A stretch of 64,000 nucleotides of DNA from Brooklawnia sp937867175 (GTDB taxonomy: Bacteria; Actinomycetota; Actinomycetes; Propionibacteriales; Propionibacteriaceae), in assembly GCA_036821905.1 (NCBI GenBank), contig DAISIR010000005.1, positions 62,001 to 126,000 on the forward strand, given 5' to 3'. The position numbers were made by a program, and so were the translations under genes. Under the pieces are notes generated by a model that made no database searches, had not been told where the DNA came from, and worked only from the letters and a program-made list of their open reading frames with translations. Positions 42,644 to 54,641 of the stretch are shown here, piece after piece (position 1 is the first letter of the stretch; each line of letters starts with the position of its first letter).

Positions 42644-43405
42644 ATGGATGCCCAAGACCGCCTCTCACAGATTCTCACCCTCGCCCGCGACCGGGGGCGG
42701 GTGGACGTGAGCACGCTGGCTCCAGAGCTTGGAGTGGCCCCCGAGACCGTCCGGCGCGACTTGGCCGCTTTGGTATCCCGAGGCCTGCTGCGACGCGTCC
42801 ATGGCGGGGCGATCCCCGCCGAGAGCGCGGCATTCGAGACCGACGCCGGCTATCGTGCCCAGGCGAACGTGGCGCAGAAGCGGCGGATCGCTGCCGCGTC
42901 CGCTCGTTTGCTGGAGGGGGCCGAGAGCGTCTTCATCGACGAGGGGTTCACCCCCCTGCTCGTCGCCGAGGAACTCAGCCTTCTCGGGCGACTGGTGGTC
43001 GTCACGGCATCCCTCCCAGCGGCCTTGGCCCTATCCAACGATCCCCACGCAACCGTTCTTGTACTAGGGGGAAGAATGCGTGGACGCACTTCGGCGACGG
43101 TCGACCACTGGGCGTTGCGCATGCTCGGGGAGATGTGGATCGACGTCGCCTTCCTGGGGGCGAATGGCATCTCGCGCGACCGCGGCGTCACCACCCCCGA
43201 CCCGGCTGTCGCGGCCATGAAGCAGGAGGCGGTGCGGCGGTCGCGGCGCCGGATCCTGATCGCCGACCACACCAAGTTCGGCATGATCAGCCTCTGCCGC
43301 TTCGCCGAGTTGGGTGACTTCGGGACCGTCGTGACCGACACCGGTCTTTCGGCCAGGGAGGCCTCTCGGTACGAGGCGCTGGGCCCCCGAGTCATCCGGG
43401 TCTAG
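42644..43405 (+). CDS. DeoR-family regulator of the polyol PTS operon
   Basis: 253 residues. The N-terminal HTH has VDVSTLAPELGVAPETVRRDLAAL, then GLLRRVHGGAIP; the C-terminal sensor shows DEGFTPLLVAEEL, VLGGRMRG, FLGANGISRDRG. It is a paralog of FruR (13779). It lies 165 bases upstream of the mannitol-type EIICBA gene in the same direction, and matching palindromes precede both genes, so it is the probable local repressor, responding to a polyol phosphate. Confidence 0.85.
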   Translation: MDAQDRLSQILTLARDRGRVDVSTLAPELGVAPETVRRDLAALVSRGLLRRVHGGAIPAESAAFETDAGYRAQANVAQKRRIAAASARLLEGAESVFIDEGFTPLLVAEELSLLGRLVVVTASLPAALALSNDPHATVLVLGGRMRGRTSATVDHWALRMLGEMWIDVAFLGANGISRDRGVTTPDPAVAAMKQEAVRRSRRRILIADHTKFGMISLCRFAELGDFGTVVTDTGLSAREASRYEALGPRVIRV

Positions 43406-43439
43406 GCGGGCACCGGGCCCACCTCGGCACCTAACCGGC

Positions 43440-43485
43440 GCCCAAGTCGGGCATCACTCGGGCGTCCCCATGTGCCCGATCGGGC
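43440..43485. promoter_or_regulatory. Paired palindromes upstream of mtlA-like gene
   Basis: GCCCAAGTCGGGC (43440-43452) and the perfect palindrome GCCCGATCGGGC (43474-43485) lie 84-130 bases before ATG 43570, in the gap after deoR. Both match the site in the deoR promoter (42618-42629). Likely operators of the DeoR protein, although the same core also occurs outside this locus. Confidence 0.5.
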
Positions 43486-43569
43486 GTGACGATCGGCGCG
43501 CGCGGCCGCAGTCTTGAACCAGGCGGCTCACGCGAGCTATTCCGAGGAAGGGTCTGGAAATGAGGTCAC

Positions 43570-45555
43570 ATGTCTGCTGTGCTCCCTGACGCTCACGTCA
43601 ACAAGAATCTGGAGGGCCCGGGCTTCCGGGCGCGCGTCCAGAAGTTCGGAGGATTCCTGGCCTCCATGATCATGCCGAACATCGGCGCATTCATCGCCTG
43701 GGGCCTCATTACGGCCCTGTTCATCCCGACCGGGTGGCTGCCCAATGCGGCGCTGGCCGAGTTGGTCAGCCCGATGCTCTTCTTCCTGCTGCCCCTGCTC
43801 ATCGGGTACACCGGCGGCAAGATGGTGCACGGCCAGCGCGGCGCAGTGATCGCCGCCATCACGACGTTCGGCGTCATCATCGGCGGGTTCACCGACATCT
43901 CGACGTTCGAAGGTATCCCGATGTTCTTGGGCGCCATGATCGTTGGCCCACTGGCAGCCTTCCTGTTGAAGCTGTCGGACAAGGCGATCGCGGGCAAGGT
44001 GGCGCCTGGTTTCGAGATGCTGGTCGACAACTTCAGTCTCGGCATCCTGGGCATGCTGCTGGCCATAGCCGGCCTGTTCGGCGTGGCCCCCGTCATGGCA
44101 GCCATCGTGGCCGTCCTCACAAGCGGAGTGCATTTCCTGGTGAACGCGAACCTGCTGCCGCTCGCGTCGGTCTTCGTGGAGCCGGCCAAGGTCCTGTTCC
44201 TTAACAACGCGATCAACCACGGTATCTTGACCCCGATCGCGACGGCCGACGTGGCGACGATGGGCAAGTCGATCCTTTTCACCGTCGAGTCCAACCCCGG
44301 CGCAGGTCTCGGTCTGCTGACCGCCTTCGCGTTCTTCGGGCCCAGGTCTCTGCGACCCTCGACCCCCGGCGCGATCATCATTCACTTCTTCGGCGGCATT
44401 CACGAGATCTACTTCCCGTATGTGCTGATGAAGCCGATCCTGCTGCTCGGCATGATCGCCGGCTCGGCGTCCGGCCTAGTCGTCGGCGGCGCCCTCGGCT
44501 CCGGACTGGTGGCTCCCCCCGCACCCGGCTCCATCTTCGCCTTCCTGGCTGTCACCGCGAGGGGTTCGTACGTTGGCATGCTCGCCCAGGTCTTCACCGC
44601 CGCCCTCGTGTCGTTCCTCGTCTGCGCAGCCTTGATGAAGTTCGGCCGCGGCTCCGATGACACCGGCACGGCTGTCGGTGCCGGCTCCGACGGCCAGTTG
44701 GCCGGCGCCGGACGGCCCCTGGTCGGGTCGGCATCGATCAATGGCGGCGACGTCCGCAAGCTAGTCATCGCGTGCGACGCCGGCATGGGCTCGTCGGTCA
44801 TGGTCGCCTCGACCATGAAGAAGCGTCTCGCGCCCTACGGAGTCGACGTGATCCACACCCCGGTCGATCAAATCCCCGAGGACGCCCAGGTGGTACTGAC
44901 CCAGGAGGGCCTGGCCGCCCGGGCCCGCAACCGTCGCCCCGAAGCCGTTGTCGTCCCCTTCACCAACTACATGGGCGACCCCGCCTTCGACCAGATCGAG
45001 GATGCCATCAAGAACAGGCTGCACCTCGGCGCGGGCGCGCCAGACGTGTCGGTGACCCCCACGACAGCCGCCGCGGACGTCCCGGTGGCACCGGCGCCAC
45101 GCAAGCGCAAGAAATCGCTGGACCCGAACATCTTGTCCCGTGACGCCATCCTGCTCGGCCAGCATGCCGCGAGCAAGGACGAAGCCATCCGCCAAGCAGG
45201 TGGCCTGCTCGTCGCCCTCGGTGCCACCGACCCCAGCTACACCGACGCCATGTTCGCTCGCGAGACGCAGGTGAGCACCTTCATGGGCAACGGCGTGGCC
45301 ATCCCGCACGGCACCAACGAGTCGCGCTCGGCCATCGGGAAGGCCCAGCTCGGGTTCATCCAGTACCCCGGCGGCGTCGACTGGGACGGGAAGACCTGCC
45401 ACGTGTGCATCCCCATCGCGTCCAACAGCGATGAGCACGTCGCCATCTTGTCCGCACTGGCCAGCGTCCTCGCCGACAAGGCGAAGGCAGAACGTCTCCA
45501 AACCACAACAAACATCGACGAGGTGCTGGAACTTCTGGCACCAGAGGAGGACTGA
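43570..45555 (+). CDS. mtlA: PTS mannitol-family transporter EIICBA
   Basis: 661 residues, complete EIICBA in one chain. EIIC (about 20-365) has the mannitol-type helices and the GGIHEIYFPYVL loop. EIIB has VIACDAGMGSSVMVAS with Cys402. EIIA has the phosphorylated His580 in GVAIPHGTNESR. Transport and phosphorylation of mannitol or a related polyol is expected. The downstream dehydrogenase is not MtlD but a zinc medium-chain type, so the true substrate may be another polyol such as arabitol or sorbitol. Confidence 0.9.
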   Translation: MSAVLPDAHVNKNLEGPGFRARVQKFGGFLASMIMPNIGAFIAWGLITALFIPTGWLPNAALAELVSPMLFFLLPLLIGYTGGKMVHGQRGAVIAAITTFGVIIGGFTDISTFEGIPMFLGAMIVGPLAAFLLKLSDKAIAGKVAPGFEMLVDNFSLGILGMLLAIAGLFGVAPVMAAIVAVLTSGVHFLVNANLLPLASVFVEPAKVLFLNNAINHGILTPIATADVATMGKSILFTVESNPGAGLGLLTAFAFFGPRSLRPSTPGAIIIHFFGGIHEIYFPYVLMKPILLLGMIAGSASGLVVGGALGSGLVAPPAPGSIFAFLAVTARGSYVGMLAQVFTAALVSFLVCAALMKFGRGSDDTGTAVGAGSDGQLAGAGRPLVGSASINGGDVRKLVIACDAGMGSSVMVASTMKKRLAPYGVDVIHTPVDQIPEDAQVVLTQEGLAARARNRRPEAVVVPFTNYMGDPAFDQIEDAIKNRLHLGAGAPDVSVTPTTAAADVPVAPAPRKRKKSLDPNILSRDAILLGQHAASKDEAIRQAGGLLVALGATDPSYTDAMFARETQVSTFMGNGVAIPHGTNESRSAIGKAQLGFIQYPGGVDWDGKTCHVCIPIASNSDEHVAILSALASVLADKAKAERLQTTTNIDEVLELLAPEED

Positions 45556-45561
45556 ACAACC

Positions 45562-46608
45562 ATGAAGGCACTTCGATTCTTCGCCCGCGAGGACGTCCGC
45601 CTGGTCGACATCGCGGAGCCGGTCTGCGGCCCCGAAGAGGTCAAGATCAAGGTCAAGAACTGCTCGACGTGCGGCACCGACGTGAAGATCCTGCACAACG
45701 GGCACGTGAACATCACCCGCATCACCACCATGGGCCACGAGGTCGCCGGTGAGGTGGTCGAGGTCGGCCCCCAGGCGCTGGGCGGCTTCCAGGTCGGCGA
45801 CCGCGTGCAGTGCATCGCGGCCGTCCCCTGCGGGGAGTGCCACGAGTGCCGGAAAGGCTGGATGGAGGTCTGCCAGAACCAGACCTCGGTCGGCTACCAG
45901 TATGACGGCGGCTTCGCCGAGTACATGATCGTCCCGAAGCAGGTGCTCAAGGTTGACGGCCTCAACCGGATCCCGGAGAACGTGGGGTATGACGAGGCCT
46001 CCGCCGCGGAGCCCTTCGCCTGCGCGATCAACGCCCAGGAGCAACTCGGAATCCAGGAGGGCGACTTTGTGGTGGTCTTCGGCGCAGGCCCGATCGGCTG
46101 CATGCATATCAGGATCGCCCGCGGCGTGCACAAGGCGGGGATGATCGCCCTGGTCGATATCAACGCCGAGCGGCTGGCGATGTCGGCGGACGCAGTCCAC
46201 CCCGATCACGTCATCGACGCTTCGAGCGTCGATGTGGTCGAGGAGGTCATGCGGCTGACCGGAGGGCGCGGCGCGGACGTGGTCATTACCGCCACGCCAG
46301 CCAAGATCACCCAAGAACAGGCGATCGCGATGGCTGCCCGGAACGGGCGGATCAGCTTCTTCGGCGGTCTGCCGAAGAACGACCCGGTCATCGCGTGCGA
46401 CTCGAACCTGGTCCACTACCGGCAGTTGCACATCCATGGCGCGAACGGCTCGTCCCCGGCCCACAACAAGCGCGCTCTGGAGTACATCTCAACCGGCCAA
46501 GTGCCGGTGAAGGACCTGATCACCCGACACATCCCGCTCGAACAGGCACTGGAGGCCTTCGGGATCGTCCAACGCGGCGAAGCTATCAAGGTGACCGTCG
46601 AGCCCTGA
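45562..46608 (+). CDS. Zinc-dependent medium-chain alcohol/polyol dehydrogenase
   Basis: 348 residues. Catalytic zinc ligands are Cys in STCGTD and GHE (HEVAGEV); the structural zinc lobe is CGECHECRKGWMEVC. The Rossmann motif is VVVFGAGPIGCMHI. Six bases after mtlA, so it belongs to the PTS operon and should oxidise the phosphorylated polyol to a ketose phosphate, in place of MtlD. The MDR form resembles GatD-like and polyol-phosphate dehydrogenases; exact substrate open. Confidence 0.82.
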   Translation: MKALRFFAREDVRLVDIAEPVCGPEEVKIKVKNCSTCGTDVKILHNGHVNITRITTMGHEVAGEVVEVGPQALGGFQVGDRVQCIAAVPCGECHECRKGWMEVCQNQTSVGYQYDGGFAEYMIVPKQVLKVDGLNRIPENVGYDEASAAEPFACAINAQEQLGIQEGDFVVVFGAGPIGCMHIRIARGVHKAGMIALVDINAERLAMSADAVHPDHVIDASSVDVVEEVMRLTGGRGADVVITATPAKITQEQAIAMAARNGRISFFGGLPKNDPVIACDSNLVHYRQLHIHGANGSSPAHNKRALEYISTGQVPVKDLITRHIPLEQALEAFGIVQRGEAIKVTVEP

Positions 46609-46625
46609 CCACGCCACAAGGCGGG

Positions 46626-46658
46626 GGACGCCGTCGCGGGCCTGCCGCGGCGGCGTCC
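46626..46658 (+). terminator. Terminator after polyol operon
   Basis: Fourteen-pair stem (46626-46639 with 46645-46658, one G-T pair) around the 5-base loop GCCTG, 18 bases after the dehydrogenase stop. Very stable, no T-run. Confidence 0.65.
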
Positions 46659-46751
46659 GCCGTCTGCACCGCACTGCACGAGTGCAACCAAAGCCTCAAC
46701 TCTCGATCATGCGTTTGCCAGCGTCGGGTGGGTTGGCGCTAAGGTCGAGGA

Positions 46752-47558
46752 ATGGACTCGCAGCCGACAGATGCACTGTTTTTCGGCGCACGTTCCGATA
46801 TCGGTCCTCGGCGGCGTGACAACCAGGACGCCGGGTATGCCGGCGACGACCTGCTGTTGATCGCCGACGGGGTCGGCGGCAACCCGGCAGGCGACCTGGC
46901 TTCGGCGTTGATCGTGCGAACGCTGGCCGAACTGCTGCGTCCTCGAACCGAATCCAGCGAGTCCACGCTGCGCGACCAGGTGGCGCTGGCCAACGCCCGG
47001 CTGGCCCGCACCGGCCGCGAGCACCCGATCCTCAAGGGGATGGCCACCACGCTCACCGGTCTGGTGCTGGTCCCGGGTGGTGCCTACCTGCTGCACGTCG
47101 GTGATTCGCGTGCCTACCGGTGGCGCGACGGCCTCCTGGAACAGGTGACCACCGACCAGTCCTGGCGGCAGTTGCTGCTGTCCCAAGGCCTGGTCGACGT
47201 GTCCGCGATGCGGCATCATCCGATGCGCAACATGCTGCTGCATTCATTGTCGGGCGCCTTGAGCGACCCGGAGGCGGTACAGATCCATCGGGTTGAGTTG
47301 CGCAGCGGTGATCGCTGGCTGCTTGCCACCGACGGCCTGACAAGTTACCTGCCATCCGAGGAGTTGGACGAACTCACCGCCGAACTACAGAACCCGCAGG
47401 AACTGTCCGACGCACTGGTTCAGCGGTGCTGGCCGCGGAGCAAGGACAACATCTCGGTGGTGGTGGGTGATGTCTGCCCGGGCCGACCGACCGGGCGGGG
47501 CCGCTTCATCGGATCCGCCGCGGGTCCGCTGTCGGCGACGCTGCAGCGTGCTGTCTGA
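46752..47558 (+). CDS. PP2C-family serine/threonine phosphatase
   Basis: 268 residues. Metal-site motifs in order: SDIGPRRRDNQD, LLIADGVGG, HVGDSRAYRWRDG and KDNISVVVGD, all diagnostic for PP2C/PstP-like phosphatases. It lacks a transmembrane segment, so it is a soluble cytosolic enzyme. It likely reverses Ser/Thr kinase phosphorylation; a possible client is the GarA-like FHA protein encoded at 55932, but there is no direct evidence. Confidence 0.87.
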   Translation: MDSQPTDALFFGARSDIGPRRRDNQDAGYAGDDLLLIADGVGGNPAGDLASALIVRTLAELLRPRTESSESTLRDQVALANARLARTGREHPILKGMATTLTGLVLVPGGAYLLHVGDSRAYRWRDGLLEQVTTDQSWRQLLLSQGLVDVSAMRHHPMRNMLLHSLSGALSDPEAVQIHRVELRSGDRWLLATDGLTSYLPSEELDELTAELQNPQELSDALVQRCWPRSKDNISVVVGDVCPGRPTGRGRFIGSAAGPLSATLQRAV

Positions 47559-47569
47559 CCGGCAACCGG

Positions 47570-48193
47570 TCAGGGTTCGAACAGTGACGGGTCACCACCA
47601 CCGCGTCTGACGATGACCGGCTCATCGCCGGTCAGGTCGATGACCGTGGTCGGATCTCGGGGTACGTCACCGGAGTCGAGTACGCCATCTAGCAGGTGGC
47701 CGAGTTCCTCGTTGATCTGCCAGCCGTCGCTCATCGGTTCGGTCTCACCGGGCGCGATCAGCGTTGACGAGATGAGGGGCTCGCCCAGCCGGTCGAGCAG
47801 CGCCAGTGTGGTCACGTGATCGGGCACCCGGACGCCGATGGTGCGCTTTCTGGGATGCTGCATGACCCTGGGCACTTCGCGGGTGGCCTCGAGAATGAAG
47901 GTGTACGGGCCGGGAGTGGCCGCCTTGATCGCCCGGAAGACCCGGTTGTCCATCTGCACATAGCGGCCGAGGTGGCCGAACTCGCTGACAACCACCGTCA
48001 TGTGATGCCGCTCGTCGAGATCGCGGATCGCCCGGATACGATCAGCGCCGGAACGGTTCCCGACCAGCGAACCGAGGGCGAATCCGGAATCGGTCGGGTA
48101 GGCGATGACTCCCCCAGCCCGCAGTATCGCCACTATCTGGTCAAGGGCACGCGGCTGAGGATTGTCGGGGTTGACGTCGAAATAGCGGGCCAT
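47570..48193 (-). CDS. Sua5/YciO/YrdC-family threonylcarbamoyl-AMP synthase-like protein
   Basis: 207 residues from ATG 48193 (GTG 48196 possible). The family start GGVIAYPTDSGFALGS (YPTDT-type), KR-type binding region RDLDERHHMTVVV, and TPGPYTFILEATREVP are present. It is the single-domain YciO/YrdC form. The first Lys-Arg motif of TsaC (KKR) is altered (RDL), which fits the YciO branch, so the tRNA t6A role is likely but not certain. It converges on the PP2C gene. Confidence 0.8.
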   Translation of the reverse strand: MARYFDVNPDNPQPRALDQIVAILRAGGVIAYPTDSGFALGSLVGNRSGADRIRAIRDLDERHHMTVVVSEFGHLGRYVQMDNRVFRAIKAATPGPYTFILEATREVPRVMQHPRKRTIGVRVPDHVTTLALLDRLGEPLISSTLIAPGETEPMSDGWQINEELGHLLDGVLDSGDVPRDPTTVIDLTGDEPVIVRRGGGDPSLFEP

Positions 48194-48237
48194 CACAGTA
48201 GCCTAGTCGCGGTCATGCCGGTCGTGGCGGCGTCCGG

Positions 48238-48642
48238 TCACCGGGGACGCAGCTCCACCGCCGCGCTACCGCGTCCGGGTAGCCGGTCGATGCCGACCAG
48301 GCCGAGGAATACCGACGGCACTGAGGTGGTGGTGTCGACCTGCAAGCTTCCGTTCGACGAGAACGTGACCTCGCCGACGATCTCTGGGTGCGCGGTGAGT
48401 ACCGACTGGGCGGCAGCCACTGCGGTCGGGCCGCCATCGCGGCCGGCCAGCGACAGCGGTGCGGAGGCGTCCATGCCAGCTCTGGCGGCTTGCGCGGCGA
48501 CCGCCTCGGCGCGACGGTTGGCCGCTGCCTGGCCGGCGCCGTCCACCGCCAGTCCAGCGCACAGCAGGAGCACGGGGACGAGCAGGCAGACCAGGACGGA
48601 GACACTGAGACCACGTTCAACTACGGCAGGGCGGGCAGTCAC
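48238..48642 (-). CDS. TadE/TadG-like pilus-type protein (orphan)
   Basis: 134 residues from GTG 48642. An N-terminal hydrophobic helix (SVLVCLLVPVLLLCAGLAVDG) preceded by a short polar head, followed by RRAEAVAAQAARAG, is the TadE/TadG-like pattern (usually the pilin-like pseudopilin helix plus periplasmic domain). Normally these sit in tad clusters with TadA/B/C, but none is in the window. Role in pilus or secretion cannot be confirmed. Confidence 0.6.
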   Translation of the reverse strand: MTARPAVVERGLSVSVLVCLLVPVLLLCAGLAVDGAGQAAANRRAEAVAAQAARAGMDASAPLSLAGRDGGPTAVAAAQSVLTAHPEIVGEVTFSSNGSLQVDTTTSVPSVFLGLVGIDRLPGRGSAAVELRPR

Positions 48643-48761
48643 AGAACACTCCTGGGGGTTTTGGGATGCAGCGCCAGTTTGTCATGGATACCCGCAGACC
48701 TGCCATCTTGTCCACGGCTAGGCTTTGAGGCATCCGTGGGAACAGAGAAAGGTTCGCTCAA

Positions 48762-49979
48762 ATGGTCAATAAGGTTGGTTTGCTCACCGCTGGCGGCTTC
48801 GCGCCCTGCCTGTCGTCGGCTGTTGCGGGCCTGATCAAGCGCTACACAGAGGTGGCGCCAGACATCGAGATCATCGCCTACCGCCACGGCTACCAAGGCC
48901 TGCTCCAGGGCGACTGGCTGCCGGTCACCCAGAAGGTGCGCGACAACGTGGATGTGCTCTACGGCTTCGGCGGCTCCCCGATCGGCAACTCGCGGGTGAA
49001 GCTGACCAACGTGGCAGACTGCGTCAAGCGGGGTCTGGTCCAAGAAGGACAAGACCCCCTCCAAGTCGCCGCCGAGCAGTTGGTCGCCGACGGCGTCGAC
49101 GTGCTACACACCATCGGTGGCGACGACACCAACACCACCGCCGCAGATCTGGCCGCCTACCTGGCCAAGAACGACTTCAACCTGACGGTGGTGGGTCTGC
49201 CGAAGACCATCGACAACGACATCGTCCCGATCCGCCAGTCGCTCGGTGCCTGGACGGCCGCGGACGCCGCAGCCAGCTACGCGAAGAACATCATCGCCGA
49301 GCACAACGCGGTCGCACGCGAACTCATCATCCACGAGATCATGGGACGCAGCTGCGGTTACCTGGCGGCCGAGGCGACCCGCCGCTACCGGGCATGGCTG
49401 GACGAACAACATTGGCTGCCCGAGATCGGGCTGTCGCGCGAGGCCTGGGACGTGCACGCCATCTTCCTGCCCGAGATGCACGTGGACCTCGAGGCGGAGG
49501 CGGAGCGGCTGGCGAAGGTCATGCAAGAGGTGGGCAACGTCAACATCTTCATTTCTGAGGGCGCCGGTGTTACCGAGATCGTCGAGCAGATGGAGAAGGC
49601 CGGCGAGCAGGTGCCGCGGGACGCATTCAATCACGTCCAACTCGACAAGGTGAACCCGGGCGAGTGGTTTGGCGCCAAGTTCAGCAAGCTGATCGGCGCC
49701 GAGAAGACGATGGTTCAGAAGTCGGGTTACTTCAGCCGCTCGGCGAAGTCGAACGACGAAGACCTTGAGCTCATCGGCCGGACCTGCGTGATGGCGGTGG
49801 ACGCGGCCCTCGCCGGCCAGCCGGGTGTCGTCGGACTGGACGAGGAGAATGACGACCAGTTGTCGGTCATCGACTTCCCGCGCATCGCCGGCCACAAGCC
49901 GTTCGACATCACCCAGCAATGGTTCATCGACATGTGCCAGGACATCGGCATGTCTGCCCCCACCCCGGCGTCACACTGA
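48762..49979 (+). CDS. pfp: PPi-dependent 6-phosphofructokinase
   Basis: 405 residues, the length of the Propionibacterium freudenreichii enzyme. It starts VGLLTAGGFAPCLSSAVAG; the loop GGDDTNTTA has Asp after GGD, the signature of PPi specificity (GGDGT in ATP enzymes); PKTIDND contains the catalytic base. It interconverts fructose 6-phosphate and fructose 1,6-bisphosphate with PPi, the reversible glycolytic step of propionic acid bacteria. GAGAAAGG precedes ATG 48762. Confidence 0.92.
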   Translation: MVNKVGLLTAGGFAPCLSSAVAGLIKRYTEVAPDIEIIAYRHGYQGLLQGDWLPVTQKVRDNVDVLYGFGGSPIGNSRVKLTNVADCVKRGLVQEGQDPLQVAAEQLVADGVDVLHTIGGDDTNTTAADLAAYLAKNDFNLTVVGLPKTIDNDIVPIRQSLGAWTAADAAASYAKNIIAEHNAVARELIIHEIMGRSCGYLAAEATRRYRAWLDEQHWLPEIGLSREAWDVHAIFLPEMHVDLEAEAERLAKVMQEVGNVNIFISEGAGVTEIVEQMEKAGEQVPRDAFNHVQLDKVNPGEWFGAKFSKLIGAEKTMVQKSGYFSRSAKSNDEDLELIGRTCVMAVDAALAGQPGVVGLDEENDDQLSVIDFPRIAGHKPFDITQQWFIDMCQDIGMSAPTPASH

Positions 49980-49982
49980 GTT

Positions 49983-51074
49983 TCAGTGCGGGGGTCGTCC
50001 GGTGCGGTGCACCTGGGTGGCCCCCGTGCCGATGCGCACCGGCTGGCCGAGCGTGTCATCGCTGGGGTGCGCGGGGTTCACGGCGGCCACCTGGCGGGCC
50101 CGCTCTGCTTCGGCAGCCTCCCAGTGCTGCGCCGCTGCCAAGGTGTTCTCGCGCTCACGCAAGATCTCATCGGCCAGGCTGTAGCGTCTTGGGATGGCTG
50201 GCTGGTTCCAGGTCGCGATCCATGCCGCCACGAAGAGGATCAGCCTGCCGAAGATGTTGATGAAGACCATCGCCAAGATGGTCGGGCCGAAGACTTGGAA
50301 TGCACTGCCACGGACGAAGAAGCTGGTCAGCAAGGTGGTTCCGGCCTGCATGGCCACGAGGATGATCGCGGCACCGATCGAACCGCGCCAGACCGCCGGG
50401 CGTGGCGCGGGTTCCTCGGGAAGGTAGCGGAAGATGAGCCAGAACAGCAGGGTCGCGCCAGCCAGCGACAAGCTGAACGACACCCCACGCGCGAAGGCTT
50501 GGCTGATCGTCAAGTCGGCCAGTTGGAGCAACTCGACGATCTGGCCGGCCAGCTGGGTGCCGGCGATCGCTGCGACGAAGGTGATCGAGATCAGCAGCAT
50601 CAGCGCCAACAGGATCACCACGTTGATGATCGGCTCGAACAGCGGATTGTGCTGCCGTTTCACCATGTCGAAGTCTGGACGCATCATGCCCCGGAGCACA
50701 CCCTTCAGGTTGGCCACCCAACCCGAGCCGATGAACAGCGCGGTCACCATCGCGATCAGACCCAGGTTGCGCCAGTTGTAGAGGTACTCGCTCATCAACT
50801 CCAGCAGCTGGTCCTGGACCGGGCCGGCATGCAAGTTGTCCACGATCAGCATCTGGACCACCCCCAGCAGGTCTGGCCGCAGCACTGTGAAGGTCAGGCC
50901 GACCGCGGAGAATGCGAACATCAGGACGGGAACCAGCGCCATCATGGAGATAAACGCGATCGAACCGGCCAACTGATTGCCTAGGCGGTTGAAATAGCGT
51001 TGGGCGGCACGAATCAGGTGGGAACCGAGCGAGCTCGTCTGAACCCGGTCCACCAGCCGGTCTCTCCACGACAT
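49983..51074 (-). CDS. YihY/UPF0761 family membrane protein
   Basis: 363 residues with six predicted membrane helices in the N-terminal 270 residues: FISMMALVPVLMFAF, GLIAMVTALFIG, VVILLALMLLISI, LLFWLIFRYLP, LVAMQAGTTLLTSFFVRG and ILFVAAWIATW. The YihY/BrkB signature Lfxsg and the pattern ARGVSFSLSLAGATLL are present. The C-terminal 80 residues are polar and charged. Function is unknown in the family. It converges on pfp. Confidence 0.82.
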   Translation of the reverse strand: MSWRDRLVDRVQTSSLGSHLIRAAQRYFNRLGNQLAGSIAFISMMALVPVLMFAFSAVGLTFTVLRPDLLGVVQMLIVDNLHAGPVQDQLLELMSEYLYNWRNLGLIAMVTALFIGSGWVANLKGVLRGMMRPDFDMVKRQHNPLFEPIINVVILLALMLLISITFVAAIAGTQLAGQIVELLQLADLTISQAFARGVSFSLSLAGATLLFWLIFRYLPEEPAPRPAVWRGSIGAAIILVAMQAGTTLLTSFFVRGSAFQVFGPTILAMVFINIFGRLILFVAAWIATWNQPAIPRRYSLADEILRERENTLAAAQHWEAAEAERARQVAAVNPAHPSDDTLGQPVRIGTGATQVHRTGRPPH

Positions 51075-51144
51075 GGGCTCATCATCTCAGTCAGCGCCGG
51101 GTTCGCCCGTCCCGGCACACCAGTGCGGGACGGGCTGCCTGAGA

Positions 51145-54012
<2,868 letters not shown>

Positions 54013-54054
54013 GCCCTATAGCGTAACCGTTAGGCGGTCGGGAGCCGGCTCGGC

Positions 54055-54612
54055 TCAATTGGCCAACCGCTGTTGGCGTCGCCGGGACAGTTCGTCGATG
54101 GCAGGCTTGCCGGATTCTTCTTCGGTGGGCAGCGCCAGTAGGACGCCCTCCAGGTCGCGCCACACACCGCCCAGAGCAATCGCGAACATGCCTTGACCTC
54201 CTCGCAGCAGGTCGACAACCTCGTGGTCGGTGGTGCACTCGTAGACCGAGACTCCGTCACTCATCAAGGTGACCTGTGACAGGTCGTGCACCCCACGTAA
54301 CCGCAGGTGTTCGATGGCGGTGCGGATCTGCTGCAGCGAAATCCCGGCGTCCAGCAGCTTCTTGACCACCTTCAGCATCAGCAGGTCGCGGAACGAGTAG
54401 AGCCTTTGGGTGCCCGAGCCCTCCGCGCCGCGGATCTCGGGGCTGACCAGCCCGGTGCGAGCCCAGTAGTCGAGTTGCCGGTAGGTGATCCCGGCGAGGT
54501 TGCAGGCGACCGGGCCACGGAAACCGAAGTCGTCAGGAAGTGGACCGAAATCGCCATCGAACAGCGCGTCCTGCATGCCATCAGCGGCGGACTCCACCTG
54601 CGGACTGCTCAT
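54055..54612 (-). CDS. MerR-family transcriptional regulator (Rv1830-like)
   Basis: 185 residues. The MerR winged HTH has GITYRQLDYWARTGLVSPEIR and RLYSFRDLLMLKVVKKLLDAGISLQQIRTAIEHLR (in parts: dimerisation helix follows). There is a long N-terminal extension of about 30 acidic residues and a C-terminal domain with LMSDGVSVYECT. It matches the second MerR of the actinobacterial block downstream of garA. A palindromic TCACCGGGGTGA upstream (54642-54653) could be its own site. Confidence 0.82.
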   Translation of the reverse strand: MSSPQVESAADGMQDALFDGDFGPLPDDFGFRGPVACNLAGITYRQLDYWARTGLVSPEIRGAEGSGTQRLYSFRDLLMLKVVKKLLDAGISLQQIRTAIEHLRLRGVHDLSQVTLMSDGVSVYECTTDHEVVDLLRGGQGMFAIALGGVWRDLEGVLLALPTEEESGKPAIDELSRRRQQRLAN

Positions 54613-54641
54613 GCCATCCTCCTCACCTCAGCAGTGTAACT

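Noticed and set aside
54013..54054. Glycine riboswitch before gcvP
   Set aside because: The gap is only 42 bases and shows no tandem aptamer structure.
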